Assembly (NCBI GenBank): GCA_947166655.1
Contig: CAMVFC010000003.1
Span: 1 to 60,473, forward strand
Source: an uncultured Prevotellaceae bacterium
GTDB taxonomy: Bacteria; Bacteroidota; Bacteroidia; Bacteroidales; Bacteroidaceae
Direction: 5' to 3'
DNA: 60,473 nt
Shown here: positions 34,652 through 43,568 of the stretch, in pieces
Numbering within the stretch: position 1 is the stretch's first letter
How the letters are laid out: every line of letters starts with the position of its first letter
Notes under the pieces: generated by a model
Databases searched by the model: none
What the model was told of the DNA's origin: nothing
The model's input: only the letters and a program-made list of their open reading frames with translations
Position numbers and translations under genes: made by a program

Positions 34652-35809
34652 ATGCAATGGACTGACAGAATCCGCCAGGTAAAAATCCTGCTTGCATGTG
34701 CTGCCGTCTTTATCTGTGCAGCGTCGCTCCTCTGGTCGCACTTCCTCGTAAGCGACCTCTCGAAGGAAGAGCGCACACGCATGGAGATATGGGCCGAGGC
34801 AATGCGGTCGCTGCAGAACGCCGACGAGGACACAGACGTAGCCCTCGTGCTTACCGTCATCAACGGCAACCACACCATTCCCGTCATCGTGCAAGACGAC
34901 AACGGACACATTCAGAGTTTCCGCAACCTGCGTCTGAAAGCACAGACAGCGGCAGACACGACGGCCGAAGTGGAACGGCGCGCCGCCGCCATGAAGCAGG
35001 CCGGGCGTGTCATCCGGTTCTACATGGACGACCAAGCCTTCATGGACGTCTGCTACGACGAGAGTATCATGCTCAAGCGTCTGGCCAGTTACCCTTACAT
35101 CCAGCTGGGCATCGTCTTCGTGTTCGTCGTCGTTGCCATCTTTGCCCTGCTCAGCAGCAAACGCGCCGAGCAGAACAAGGTGTGGGTAGGCTTGTCGAAA
35201 GAGACGGCCCACCAGCTCGGCACGCCCATCTCCTCGCTCATGGCGTGGACACAGGTCCTGCAAGAGACCTACCCTGATGACGAGTTGTTGCCTGAGATGG
35301 ACAAGGATGTGAAACGCCTGCAGATGATTGCAGAGCGCTTCTCTAAGATTGGGTCAATGCCCGAACCGCAGCTGGAGAACCTGAACGAAGTCATTTGTCA
35401 CGTCGTGGACTACATCGGGCGACGCACCTCCAACCGCGTTCACATAACCGCACAACTGCCACAGCAACCGCTGTACGCAGAAATTTGCGCTCCGCTTTTC
35501 GAATGGGTGGTGGAGAACCTGTGCAAGAACGCCGTCGACGCCATGGACGGACAAGGTGACATCACCATTACGGCGTTCGAGGAATCCGCACGCACCGTCA
35601 TCGAAGTGAGCGACACGGGCAAGGGCATCGCCAAAGGTCACTTCAGCAGTGTCTTCAAACCGGGCTTCACCACCAAGCAGCGCGGCTGGGGACTGGGGCT
35701 CTCGCTGGCCAAACGTATTATCGAAGAATACCACCACGGACGCATCTTTGTCAAGACTTCGGAACTCGGAAAAGGCACCACTTTCCGCATTGAATTAAAG
35801 AAAAAATAG
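34652..35809 (+). CDS. Membrane sensor histidine kinase
   Basis: The 385-residue protein, from ATG 34652 (MQWTDRIRQVKILLACAA), has two membrane helices (about 10-30 and 150-168) around a small periplasmic domain of roughly 120 residues. The cytosolic part has the H box LSKETAHQLGTPISSL with His187, N box WVVENLCKNAVDAM, and G boxes VSDTGKGIAKGHF and RGWGLGLSLAKRII. There is no HAMP domain. No response regulator is adjacent, so it is an orphan kinase; its signal is unknown. The gene is divergent from the C11 peptidase and upstream of yceD. Confidence 0.92.
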   Translation: MQWTDRIRQVKILLACAAVFICAASLLWSHFLVSDLSKEERTRMEIWAEAMRSLQNADEDTDVALVLTVINGNHTIPVIVQDDNGHIQSFRNLRLKAQTAADTTAEVERRAAAMKQAGRVIRFYMDDQAFMDVCYDESIMLKRLASYPYIQLGIVFVFVVVAIFALLSSKRAEQNKVWVGLSKETAHQLGTPISSLMAWTQVLQETYPDDELLPEMDKDVKRLQMIAERFSKIGSMPEPQLENLNEVICHVVDYIGRRTSNRVHITAQLPQQPLYAEICAPLFEWVVENLCKNAVDAMDGQGDITITAFEESARTVIEVSDTGKGIAKGHFSSVFKPGFTTKQRGWGLGLSLAKRIIEEYHHGRIFVKTSELGKGTTFRIELKKK

Positions 35810-35839
35810 GCCTCTCCCCCAACTTTTTTGCCCTAATCC

Positions 35840-35870
35840 TTTGCCACTCAAAAAAAAAGCCCTACCTTTG
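35840..35870 (+). promoter_or_regulatory. Promoter of the yceD-rpmF-fabH-era block
   Basis: TTTG (35840-35843), 19 bp, TACCTTTG (35863-35870): a full Bacteroidetes consensus. The yceD ATG begins at 35879, only 8 bp after the -7 element, so the transcript would have almost no leader. Confidence 0.75.
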
Positions 35871-35878
35871 CCGCCCGT

Positions 35879-36400
35879 ATGGATACCACGAGTCGCTTTG
35901 AAATCTGTCTGAACGGCCTGCCCGCCGAAGGCATCACCCGCCATTGGGCGCTGGACGACAGTTTCTTTAGTGCACTCGATGAGCAGGAGATAGAGCACGG
36001 GAACCTCGACGCAACGCTGCGGGTGGAACAGAAGTCGGGCACCTTCGTGTTTACTTTCGATGTTCAGGGTACCATCCAAGCGACGTGCGACCGCTGCCTT
36101 GCTCCCATGAGCGTTCCCATCGAGACGCAGCAGACACTGGAAGTGAAGCTGGGCGAGACCTTCGAGGACGACGGCGAGCTCATCACCATCCCCGCGGACC
36201 ACCCCACACTCGACGTGGCTTGGAACCTCTACGAGGTCATCGCCCTGGCCATTCCCATCTATCACGCTCACCCCGAGGGGGAATGCGAGTCCACGATGGA
36301 CGACCTGCTCCGGCAGCACAACGCCGAGACCGCGCAGCATGACACGCGCTGGGACGCCCTGAAAGGCCTGTTCGACAAAGACCAAGACAACAACAAATAA
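35879..36400 (+). CDS. YceD/DUF177 family protein
   Basis: The 173-residue cytosolic protein belongs to the YceD (DUF177) family, whose gene precedes rpmF in very many bacteria and which affects 23S rRNA accumulation. Visible features are the TCDRCLAPM CxxC motif and the downstream EDDGELITIPADHPTLDVAWNLYE-type segment with LAIPIYHAHPEGEC. ATG 35879 gives the family start and is only 8 bp from the -7 element. It is followed by rpmF after 16 bp. Confidence 0.88.
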   Translation: MDTTSRFEICLNGLPAEGITRHWALDDSFFSALDEQEIEHGNLDATLRVEQKSGTFVFTFDVQGTIQATCDRCLAPMSVPIETQQTLEVKLGETFEDDGELITIPADHPTLDVAWNLYEVIALAIPIYHAHPEGECESTMDDLLRQHNAETAQHDTRWDALKGLFDKDQDNNK

Positions 36401-36416
36401 TAAAAACAATACTACA

Positions 36417-36599
36417 ATGGCACATCCTAAAAGAAGACAATCCAAGACACGTACGCTCAAGCGCAGAACTCATGACAAGGCCGTAGCACCCGCACTGGCT
36501 GTATGCCCCAACTGCGGCGAGTTCCATATCTACCACACCGTATGCCCCGCCTGCGGATACTATCGCGGCAAGGTGGCTATCGAGAAGGAAGAAGCGTAA
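36417..36599 (+). CDS. rpmF: 50S ribosomal protein L32
   Basis: L32 (60 aa) starts MAHPKRRQSKTRTLKRRTHD, and its two CxxC pairs (CPNCG and CPACG) form the zinc ribbon of the zinc-binding L32 type. It is in its usual place between yceD and fabH, linking ribosome and fatty-acid synthesis genes. Confidence 0.98.
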   Translation: MAHPKRRQSKTRTLKRRTHDKAVAPALAVCPNCGEFHIYHTVCPACGYYRGKVAIEKEEA

Positions 36600-36624
36600 A
36601 TACCCCATCTTTATTACGTAGACA

Positions 36625-36717
36625 TTGAAAGATTGAGGAATTGAAACATTGAAGGTATCCTTTGACAGTCTCAACGGCAGAGGACATTAACAATGTTTCA
36701 ATTCTTCAATCTTTCAG
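36625..36717. repeat. 27-bp inverted pair of 8-bp-type repeats between rpmF and fabH
   Basis: The arm at 36625-36651 (TTGAAAGATTGAGGAATTGA, continuing AACATTG) and the arm at 36691-36717 are inverted copies with two mismatches, separated by 39 bp. Each arm is itself about three 8-bp ATTGAAAG-type units. As RNA it would form a long stem 18 nt before the fabH ATG, so it could end, attenuate or process the rpmF-fabH transcript. Confidence 0.85.
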
Positions 36718-36735
36718 TTGTAAACAATACAGACT

Positions 36736-37734
36736 ATGGAAAAGCTACATGCCATCATCACAGGTATCGGCGGGTACGTGCCCGACTATATCCTCACCAA
36801 CGACGAGCTCAGCCGCATGGTGGACACGACCGATGAATGGATTATGACCCGCATCGGCGTCAAAGAGCGTCGCATCCTCAACGAAGAGGGCCTCGGCCCC
36901 AGCTACATGGCCCGCAAAGCCGTCAAACAGCTGCTGGAGAAGACGGGCACCGACCCGCTGTCGGTGGATGCCGTCATCTGCTCCACCTCGACAGCCGACT
37001 ATCACTTCCCTTCCACGGCCAGCATCGTGCTGGGCAAGTGCGGCCTCACCAATGCCTTTGCCTTCGAACTCTCTGCCGCCTGCTCCGGCTTCCTCTATGC
37101 CATGGACCAGGCTGCCTGCATGATCGAAAGCGGACGCTATAAGAAAATCATCGTCATCGGCGCCGATAAGATGTCCAGCATCATCGACTACAGCGACCGT
37201 CAGACCTGCCCCATCTTCGGCGACGGCGCCGGCGCCGTGCTGGTGGAGCCCACGACAGAAGACCTCGGATGGAAGGACAGCTACCTCCGCACCGACGGAC
37301 AGAGCCTGCCCTACCTGAGCCTCATGGCCGGCGGTTCGGCCAACCCGCCCTCGTACTTCACGTTGGAACACAAGATGCACTACCTGCACCAGGAAGGCCG
37401 TACGGTATTCAAGTTTGCCGTCACCAACATGTCCAACGCCTGCGCACTCATTGCCGAGCGCAACGGACTGAACAAGGACAACATTGCATGGGTGGTTCCC
37501 CATCAGGCCAACGTCCGCATCATACAGGCCGTAGCACAGCGTCTGGAGCTCCCCATGGAACAGGTGATGCTGAACATCCAGAAGTACGGCAACACGTCCA
37601 GCGCCACCCTTCCCCTCGCCCTCTGGGACTACGAGAAGCAACTGAAGAAGGGCGACAACCTCATCATCACGGCCTTCGGTTCTGGCTTCACCTGGGGTGC
37701 AGCCTACATGAAGTGGGGCTACGACGGACAGTAA
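36736..37734 (+). CDS. fabH: 3-oxoacyl-ACP synthase III (FabH)
   Basis: FabH (332 aa) starts fatty-acid synthesis by condensing acetyl-CoA (or branched acyl-CoA) with malonyl-ACP. The catalytic triad is visible: Cys116 in ELSAACSGFLYAMDQA, His in WVVPHQANVRII and Asn in QKYGNTSSATLPLAL. TRIGVKERR and FGDGAGAVLVE are also typical. Start ATG 36736. It lies between rpmF and era; an inverted 8-bp-type repeat separates it from rpmF. Confidence 0.96.
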   Translation: MEKLHAIITGIGGYVPDYILTNDELSRMVDTTDEWIMTRIGVKERRILNEEGLGPSYMARKAVKQLLEKTGTDPLSVDAVICSTSTADYHFPSTASIVLGKCGLTNAFAFELSAACSGFLYAMDQAACMIESGRYKKIIVIGADKMSSIIDYSDRQTCPIFGDGAGAVLVEPTTEDLGWKDSYLRTDGQSLPYLSLMAGGSANPPSYFTLEHKMHYLHQEGRTVFKFAVTNMSNACALIAERNGLNKDNIAWVVPHQANVRIIQAVAQRLELPMEQVMLNIQKYGNTSSATLPLALWDYEKQLKKGDNLIITAFGSGFTWGAAYMKWGYDGQ

Positions 37735-37759
37735 ACACTAAAAACACATTCCACTCACC

Positions 37760-38641
37760 TTGCACAAAGCTGGTTTTGTCAACATCGTCGGCAACCCCAA
37801 CGTGGGGAAGTCCACGCTCATGAATCTCCTCGTGGGCGAGCGGATTTCCATTGCCACGTTCAAGGCACAGACGACACGCCATCGCATCATGGGCATCCTC
37901 AACACGCCCGAGATGCAGATCTGTTTCTCCGATACGCCCGGTGTGCTGAAGCCGAACTACAAGCTGCAGGAGCAGATGCTGCAGTTCTCCGAGAGCGCCT
38001 TGCAGGATGCCGACGTGCTGCTCTACGTCACCGACATGGTGGAGACGCCGGACAAGAATGCCGACTTCCTGCAGAAGGTGCAGCGCATGGACGTACCCGT
38101 GCTTGTGCTCATCAACAAGATCGACCTCAGCGACCAGAAAGCCCTCACGGCCAAGGTCGAGGACTGGCACGCCGTGCTGCCGCAGGCCGAGGTCTACCCC
38201 ATCTCGGCACTCCACAAGTTCGGCGTAGACCAGGTGCTGCAGCGCGTCAAGGAACTGCTGCCCGAGTCGCCGGCCTACTTCGACAAAGACACGTGGACCG
38301 ACAAGCCCGCCCGCTTCTTCGTCACGGAAATCATTCGCGAGAAAATCCTCCTCTACTACGACAAGGAAATCCCCTACTCGGTGGAGGTCGTCGTGGAGCG
38401 ATTCAAGGAAGACGAGCAGCTGATACGCATCGACGCCGTCATCTATGTGGAGCGCGACTCGCAGAAAGGCATCATCATCGGCCACCAAGGGGTCGCCCTG
38501 AAACGTGTCAGCAGCGAAGCACGCCGTGAGCTGGAGCGTTTCTTCGGCAAGAAGATCTTCCTCCAGTGCTACGTCAAGGTGGACAAGGACTGGCGCAGCA
38601 GCGACAAAGCCATGCGGCAGTACGGCTACGAGCTGGAATAG
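37760..38641 (+). CDS. era: GTPase Era
   Basis: Era (293 aa) binds the 3' end of 16S rRNA and assists 30S assembly. G1 is GNPNVGKST, switch/G2 AQTTRHRIMGI, G3 SDTPGVLKPNYKLQEQML, G4 LINKID, and the KH domain carries KGIIIGHQGVALKRVS. The frame must start at TTG 37760 (MHKAGFVNIVG), 25 bp after fabH, because this gives the family's N-terminus and no in-frame ATG precedes G1. A terminator follows at 38679. Confidence 0.96.
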   Translation: MHKAGFVNIVGNPNVGKSTLMNLLVGERISIATFKAQTTRHRIMGILNTPEMQICFSDTPGVLKPNYKLQEQMLQFSESALQDADVLLYVTDMVETPDKNADFLQKVQRMDVPVLVLINKIDLSDQKALTAKVEDWHAVLPQAEVYPISALHKFGVDQVLQRVKELLPESPAYFDKDTWTDKPARFFVTEIIREKILLYYDKEIPYSVEVVVERFKEDEQLIRIDAVIYVERDSQKGIIIGHQGVALKRVSSEARRELERFFGKKIFLQCYVKVDKDWRSSDKAMRQYGYELE

Positions 38642-38678
38642 CCTGACGACTTTCTTACTGCCAGGGAACAATATAGGG

Positions 38679-38715
38679 AACGTGGACAACGCAGAATGTC
38701 CACGTTTCTTTTTTT
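38679..38715 (+). terminator. Terminator after era
   Basis: AACGTGGACA (38679-38688) pairs exactly with TGTCCACGTT (38697-38706), followed by TCTTTTTTTT. Strong intrinsic terminator closing the yceD-rpmF-fabH-era block. Confidence 0.9.
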
Positions 38716-38800
38716 ACCCGACGGGCGGCATCAAGTCATTTTTCACAGACCTCTGACAAAAAACTTCCCGACTATTACAATGCTATCCGCAAATAAGTCT

Positions 38801-38808
38801 TATCTTTG
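38801..38808 (+). promoter_or_regulatory. -7 element of the lipoprotein gene
   Basis: TATCTTTG, 58 bp before the ATG at 38867; no obvious -33 TTTG. It follows directly after the era terminator, so the lipoprotein gene has its own promoter. Confidence 0.55.
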
Positions 38809-38866
38809 CGGCAGATAATCTGCAAAAAGAACGAATGGTAGCATGATTAACAAGAATTAGGCAACT

Positions 38867-39805
38867 ATGAAAAAACTCTTCCTCTGGGCCGCCGTCCTGT
38901 TGCTGGCAGCCTGCACCGACAAGGAGGCACAGCTGCAGAAGCGTGCGGCAGAGCTGTGCCGATATATCCCCGGACAGGAATTGTCCGAGGAGTCAAAAGG
39001 TTTCCTGACAGCCGACTTCTATGCCGTGCTGGACACTTTGTTTCATCATCTGCCCGGGCATGAGGCCATGGACCACGAGTGGCTGCACTATTTCGTCGCG
39101 GCCGACGGCAGCGCCATCACCGACTGCGAGGTGACAGAGGCGACACAGACAGACCCGACGCACGCAGTGGCCACCATCATCGTCCGCCAGCAGCGGGAGG
39201 ACGGGTCGCCCGACGAGAGCGCCGATGCCGGGCAGCACACGCTGTACATGGAGCTGGTGCAGGGACAATGGCTGATGTCAGACTTCGACGACCATAAGAA
39301 AGACTGCATCCGCCATATCGCCGCCAGCCGCAATGAGGAGGCCCTGCGCACGGCCATGAGAGCGTATCTCGTCAGCGAAATCGGCGTGCACTACCTGCAG
39401 GGAGAGCTGTGCGTCCCCACACTGATGACGGTGGCAGAGGAGAAACAGGGCGATGAGACCCACGTCTGGTGCGACTGCTGGGTAGAATGGTACAACCTTG
39501 CCGGCGACACGCTGAAGGCGGTATCGGGCGGCAACCATTCCGGACGCATGATTCTCCAGCAGAAGGAGAGAGCGCCCGTCGTGACGGCTTTTGAACAGAC
39601 CGCGGACGGAGCCGCTTTCCTGCCCAGTGCCAGACGTATCTTCGGAGAGCACTTCGACGTCTATCAGAACATGCACTCCAACCAGGACGTCCGCGATGCG
39701 GCAAGAATGGAGCAGCTGCAGGAGTATATCCAACGCCGGAAACTCAACGCCCGTTACCTGCAGGACTTCGGTTCGGAGGCCGTTGCGCTGTCCCAGTCAC
39801 ACTGA
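38867..39805 (+). CDS. Lipoprotein of unknown function
   Basis: The 312-residue protein has a lipoprotein signal (MKKLFLWAAVLLLAAC, Cys16). The mature part has no recognised motif: mixed alpha/beta with two similar halves suggested by repeated long-strand segments (ATIIVRQQREDGS and HVWCDCWVEWYNLAGDTLK), which might be two NTF2-like folds. That is a guess. It stands alone with its own -7 element and is followed by der with a separate promoter. Function unknown. Confidence 0.7.
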   Translation: MKKLFLWAAVLLLAACTDKEAQLQKRAAELCRYIPGQELSEESKGFLTADFYAVLDTLFHHLPGHEAMDHEWLHYFVAADGSAITDCEVTEATQTDPTHAVATIIVRQQREDGSPDESADAGQHTLYMELVQGQWLMSDFDDHKKDCIRHIAASRNEEALRTAMRAYLVSEIGVHYLQGELCVPTLMTVAEEKQGDETHVWCDCWVEWYNLAGDTLKAVSGGNHSGRMILQQKERAPVVTAFEQTADGAAFLPSARRIFGEHFDVYQNMHSNQDVRDAARMEQLQEYIQRRKLNARYLQDFGSEAVALSQSH

Positions 39806-39897
39806 CAAAAGGCTTCACTTTACGGCGTATTCCGCAGAAACACAAGAAAAAAGCTCTGAAATGTAGGCAAAAGGTGGGCCATGTGAAAAAAAAAGCG

Positions 39898-39905
39898 TAC
39901 CTTTG
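39898..39905 (+). promoter_or_regulatory. -7 element of der
   Basis: TACCTTTG, 24 bp before the ATG at 39930, the same spacing as several other genes here; it fixes der as starting at 39930 rather than at the longer frame. No clear -33 element. Confidence 0.6.
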
Positions 39906-39929
39906 TGCCCTCAAAAAGAATCATTATCT

Positions 39930-41237
39930 ATGCTTGTAGCCATTGTCGGACGCCCCAATGTGGGCAAGTCCACTCTCTTCAACCGCCTGACCAAGACCCG
40001 CCACGCCATCGTCTCCGAGGAGGCCGGCACCACGCGCGACCGCCAGTACGGCAAGTGCGAATGGGTGGGCCGCGAGTTCTCCGTCGTAGATACCGGCGGA
40101 TGGGTCGTCAACTCCGATGATATCTTCGAGGAGGAAATCCGCAAACAGGTGACCATCGCCACGGAAGAGGCCGACGCCATCCTGTTCCTGGTGGACATCA
40201 ACACGGGCGTCACCGACCTCGACGAGGCCGTGGCCGCCATCCTGCGACGCTCCGACAAGCCCGTCATCCTGGTGGCCAACAAGACGGACAACGGCGACCA
40301 GCAGTGGCTCGCCGCCGACTTCTACCGCCTGGGCCTCGGAGATCCCTTCTGCATCAGCGCTGCCACGGGCGGCGGCACAGGCGACCTGCTGGACCTCGTT
40401 CTCGAGAAACTGCCAAAGGAGGCCGACGACATCGAAGAGCTCGATCTGCCGCGCATCGCTGTGGTGGGACGTCCCAACGTGGGCAAAAGCAGCCTCACCA
40501 ACGCCTTCATCGGAGAAGAACGGCATATCGTCACCGACATCGCCGGTACCACACGCGACAGCATCTACACGCGCTACCAGAAGTTCGGCTTCGACTTCCT
40601 GCTCGTCGACACCGCAGGCATACGACGCAAGTCCAAGGTCAACGAGGACTTGGAGTTCTACAGCGTCATGCGCAGCATACGCGCCATCGAGAACTCCGAC
40701 GTATGCATCCTGATGCTCGACGCCACGCGCGGCATCGAGGCGCAAGACCTGAACATCTTCCAGCTCATACAGAGAAACCAGAAAGGCATTGTCGTGGTGG
40801 TGAACAAATGGGACCTCGTCGAGGACAAGTCCACGAAGGCCATCAAATACTTCGAGGACACCATCCGCGAGCGCATGGCGCCCTTCACCGACTTCGACAT
40901 CATCTTCGCATCGGCACTCACCAAGCAGCGCATCTTCAAGATACTGGAGACTGCCGCCGAGGTTGACAAGCACCGCCGCGCACGCGTCGGCACGACGAAG
41001 CTGAACCAGGAGATGCTGCCCCTGATCGAAGCCTATCCCCCACCCTCCATGAAGGGCAAGTACATCAAGATCAAGTACTGCTCGCAGCTACCCGCCACGC
41101 GTGTTCCCAGTTTCGTGTTCTACGCCAACCTGCCGCAGTACATCAAGGAACCCTACAAGCGCTTCCTTGAGAACAAGATCCGCGAGCACTGGAACTTCTC
41201 GGGCACGCCCATGAACATCTTCATCCGGAAGAAGTAG
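39930..41237 (+). CDS. der: Ribosome biogenesis GTPase Der (EngA)
   Basis: Der (435 aa) assembles 50S subunits and has two GTPase domains in tandem. Domain 1: [25 protein letters not shown]. Domain 2: [38 protein letters not shown]. The C-terminal KH-like domain ends [14 protein letters not shown]. Start ATG 39930 ([15 protein letters not shown]) leaves the P-loop at its normal distance. A 22-bp-period array and a large palindrome follow. Confidence 0.97.
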   Translation: MLVAIVGRPNVGKSTLFNRLTKTRHAIVSEEAGTTRDRQYGKCEWVGREFSVVDTGGWVVNSDDIFEEEIRKQVTIATEEADAILFLVDINTGVTDLDEAVAAILRRSDKPVILVANKTDNGDQQWLAADFYRLGLGDPFCISAATGGGTGDLLDLVLEKLPKEADDIEELDLPRIAVVGRPNVGKSSLTNAFIGEERHIVTDIAGTTRDSIYTRYQKFGFDFLLVDTAGIRRKSKVNEDLEFYSVMRSIRAIENSDVCILMLDATRGIEAQDLNIFQLIQRNQKGIVVVVNKWDLVEDKSTKAIKYFEDTIRERMAPFTDFDIIFASALTKQRIFKILETAAEVDKHRRARVGTTKLNQEMLPLIEAYPPPSMKGKYIKIKYCSQLPATRVPSFVFYANLPQYIKEPYKRFLENKIREHWNFSGTPMNIFIRKK

Positions 41238-41264
41238 TCCTTTTTTCCCTCATGAATTCTCAAT

Positions 41265-41352
41265 TACCGTCAACGGTAAACAAGATTATCGTCAATGAAA
41301 AACAAGATTAGCGTCAACGGTAAACTCGATTTTCCTTAACGATAATTTCAAA
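41265..41352. repeat. 22-bp-period array downstream of der
   Basis: Units of exactly 22 bp begin at 41265 (TACCGTCAACGGTAAACAAG plus AT), 41287, 41309 and 41331, the last degenerate. The CCGTCAACGG core is partly palindromic. The sequence is unrelated to the AAAGTGCCAAGAG units but the period is identical. It lies between the convergent ends of der and the gene at 41430. Confidence 0.9.
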
Positions 41353-41360
41353 GACCGATA

Positions 41361-41404
41361 AACGAAATCAGGCTCGACGCTGCAGCGTCGAGCCTGATTT
41401 CGTT
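41361..41404. terminator. 44-bp perfect palindrome, bidirectional terminator
   Basis: AACGAAATCAGGCTCGACGC (41361-41380), TGCA, and the exact inverse to 41404. It ends both der (plus) and the metallopeptidase-like gene (minus, stop at 41430). Confidence 0.8.
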
Positions 41405-41429
41405 CTGTAGCAGTGGCCACAGCGGCGGC

Positions 41430-43568
41430 TTAGTAGTTCAGTGTCAGCTCAATGACCGCATGATAGAGGTGGCCGTCTTTCTTGTAGACGAAGGAGGGGC
41501 GCAGGACATAGGTCTTCCCCTTGCCCGTACCGGGCATGTGGCCGTAGCTGAGCACGAAGGTGGAAGGAGCATACTCCACGTATACGGGCGCAGAGCCGTA
41601 CGCCTGTGCTGCGCCGGCCGCCGAGCACCAGAAGCCCGCATTGGCCGTGTAGGCATAGGAATAGACATTGGTCGTGGGGGCCTTCATGGCGAAGCTGATT
41701 TTGCCTTCCTGCGGCGTTGCTACCGTATTGACACTGACGGGCAGTGTGGCAGCGGCGATGTCGGCGGGCTGCAGCTTAAAGGCTTTGCAGACGGCTTCCA
41801 TGAGGCCCGCCTGCAAGAGGTTGACCGACCCGAGGAGCCAGTCCTGCGACGTGCCGTCGCCCGCGACGGCATAGGTGACAACGGTGTCCACCGGTGCGGC
41901 ATTGCTGTCGAAGTCGTAGACGCCCACACGGTTGGTGCCGTCGAAGCGCACCTTGTAGGGCCACTGCTCGTCGTTGCCATCGGTCTCGTCCCAGGTGTGG
42001 CGGTTGTAAACCTTCGGCGCACCGACAACGACGAAGTAGAGGCGGTCGGTGCCCTCGGGAACGGTATAGGTGGCGGTGCCCTCGGCATCGCGGAAGAGGT
42101 CGGAGGTCAGCGTCTGGTCGTCCTTGACCGCCACGAAACCGTAGCGCCAGCCGCGGTTGGCAGCGCGTCCTGCGGCGTTGTAGGTGGTGACGACGGTGTA
42201 CTTGTCGGCATTGGCGCCATCAGCCGGGTCGGCATTCCACGACTTGCCGGGGTCGGCAGCCAGGAGGGCTGCGCCGGGGTTCAGGCCTGCGAAGTCGGCC
42301 TGCACCTGCGTGCCGGCGGCAGGTACGTTCAGCTGGATGATGTTCACACCGCTGGTCTCGGGACAGCTGCCATAGGCCACCTGCCAGTAGCCGTCCTCGG
42401 TTCGGTTCATGGAGACGTTGAAGTCGCGAGCGCCTGCCGTGGCGTAGCGATGTACGTCGCGGAACTGATAGTTGGGCAGACGCGAGGCGTAGTCGGTCCA
42501 GTACTCATCCCAGAACCGGCTCAGGTCGCCGCCGCAGAACAGGCGGACATAGCTCTCGATGGGGTCCTCGGGATAGGCACTCTCACGCCACAGGCGGCCG
42601 TAAGCCTCGTAGCCGTGGCGCTCGGTCCAGGCATACTGCAGCCAGTAGGAGGCGTAGCGCATCCACTCGTGGCAGAAATGGCGGTGGTAGTTCTGCAGCC
42701 ACACGCTGGTGTGGTAGCCGAATGTCTCTGAGGGGTAGTCCTGGAACGACTGCCACTGCGCGCACTGTTCCCAGAAGGCGTTGCCGCCCTCGCCATTGGC
42801 ACCGTAGCCGTAGCGCCAACCGTAGTGAAGGTAGTCGGCCTTGCCGTTCTTGCGGTAGTCCGAGGCCACCTGGTACTGGAACGAGTGTCCGATCTCGTGG
42901 GCGATAGTCGAACCCACGGGATGGCAGGTGGAAGGCGTCACCCACAGGGCGCCGATGACGTCGTCGTAGCCCGACCCGACAGCGGTCCACCCTTCGTCGT
43001 AGAGCAGGTAGATGCTCATCTTGTACGTATCCAGCTGCGACTGTCCCTGCCCCACAGAGGCCATGCCGAGACGGTTGACATTGGTGTCGTAGAACTTCTC
43101 GGCCTTACGCAGCAGGTCGTCCACGTCCACGCGGAGAGACGACTTGACACTGGCTGCATTGGGATTGCTGCCGAAAGCCTTGTCCCAGAAGACGATGAAA
43201 TGCTCCGACTCCTTGGAGTTGGCGAACGTCCACTTGTTGCCTTCGCGGTAGTAATCGTTGTTGTACTGATTGTCCGACGTGGTCGGCTTCCAGATGATGC
43301 GTCCGGGCTTGTCAAACGTCAGGGCGGCGCTGGAATCCGCCGAGGCCATCATCTTCAGGAACGTGGTATAGGACTTCACGGCGCCCTTGCCGCCGCTCCA
43401 CACACGCAGGCTGCTGGTGGTGAACACCACGGAGTCGGCATTGCTCAGGTCCAGCAGGCTCGGTTCATCAAAACGGCTGGACGACTGCACCCAGAGTGTG
43501 TCCTGGGCGAAGGACTGGACAGGGACGGCTACCGCCACTGCCAGGAGGAAACGAACGAATGCTTTCAT
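41430..43568 (-). CDS. Secreted DUF6055-like protein with HExxH motif and C-terminal DUF4859-like domain
   Basis: The 712-residue protein has a signal peptide (MKAFVRFLLAVAVAVPVQSFA). The N-terminal half contains SEHFIVFWDKAFG, LLYDEGWTAVGSGYDDVIGALW and TIAHEIGHSFQYQV with the metallopeptidase motif H224-E-I-G-H228. From memory this matches DUF6055. The C-terminal part (after about 540) resembles DUF4859 beta domains of Bacteroides glycan loci. A zinc peptidase or glycan-linked peptidase role is possible but unproven. It overlaps the preceding small gene by 4 bp (ATGA). Confidence 0.65.
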   Translation of the reverse strand: MKAFVRFLLAVAVAVPVQSFAQDTLWVQSSSRFDEPSLLDLSNADSVVFTTSSLRVWSGGKGAVKSYTTFLKMMASADSSAALTFDKPGRIIWKPTTSDNQYNNDYYREGNKWTFANSKESEHFIVFWDKAFGSNPNAASVKSSLRVDVDDLLRKAEKFYDTNVNRLGMASVGQGQSQLDTYKMSIYLLYDEGWTAVGSGYDDVIGALWVTPSTCHPVGSTIAHEIGHSFQYQVASDYRKNGKADYLHYGWRYGYGANGEGGNAFWEQCAQWQSFQDYPSETFGYHTSVWLQNYHRHFCHEWMRYASYWLQYAWTERHGYEAYGRLWRESAYPEDPIESYVRLFCGGDLSRFWDEYWTDYASRLPNYQFRDVHRYATAGARDFNVSMNRTEDGYWQVAYGSCPETSGVNIIQLNVPAAGTQVQADFAGLNPGAALLAADPGKSWNADPADGANADKYTVVTTYNAAGRAANRGWRYGFVAVKDDQTLTSDLFRDAEGTATYTVPEGTDRLYFVVVGAPKVYNRHTWDETDGNDEQWPYKVRFDGTNRVGVYDFDSNAAPVDTVVTYAVAGDGTSQDWLLGSVNLLQAGLMEAVCKAFKLQPADIAAATLPVSVNTVATPQEGKISFAMKAPTTNVYSYAYTANAGFWCSAAGAAQAYGSAPVYVEYAPSTFVLSYGHMPGTGKGKTYVLRPSFVYKKDGHLYHAVIELTLNY

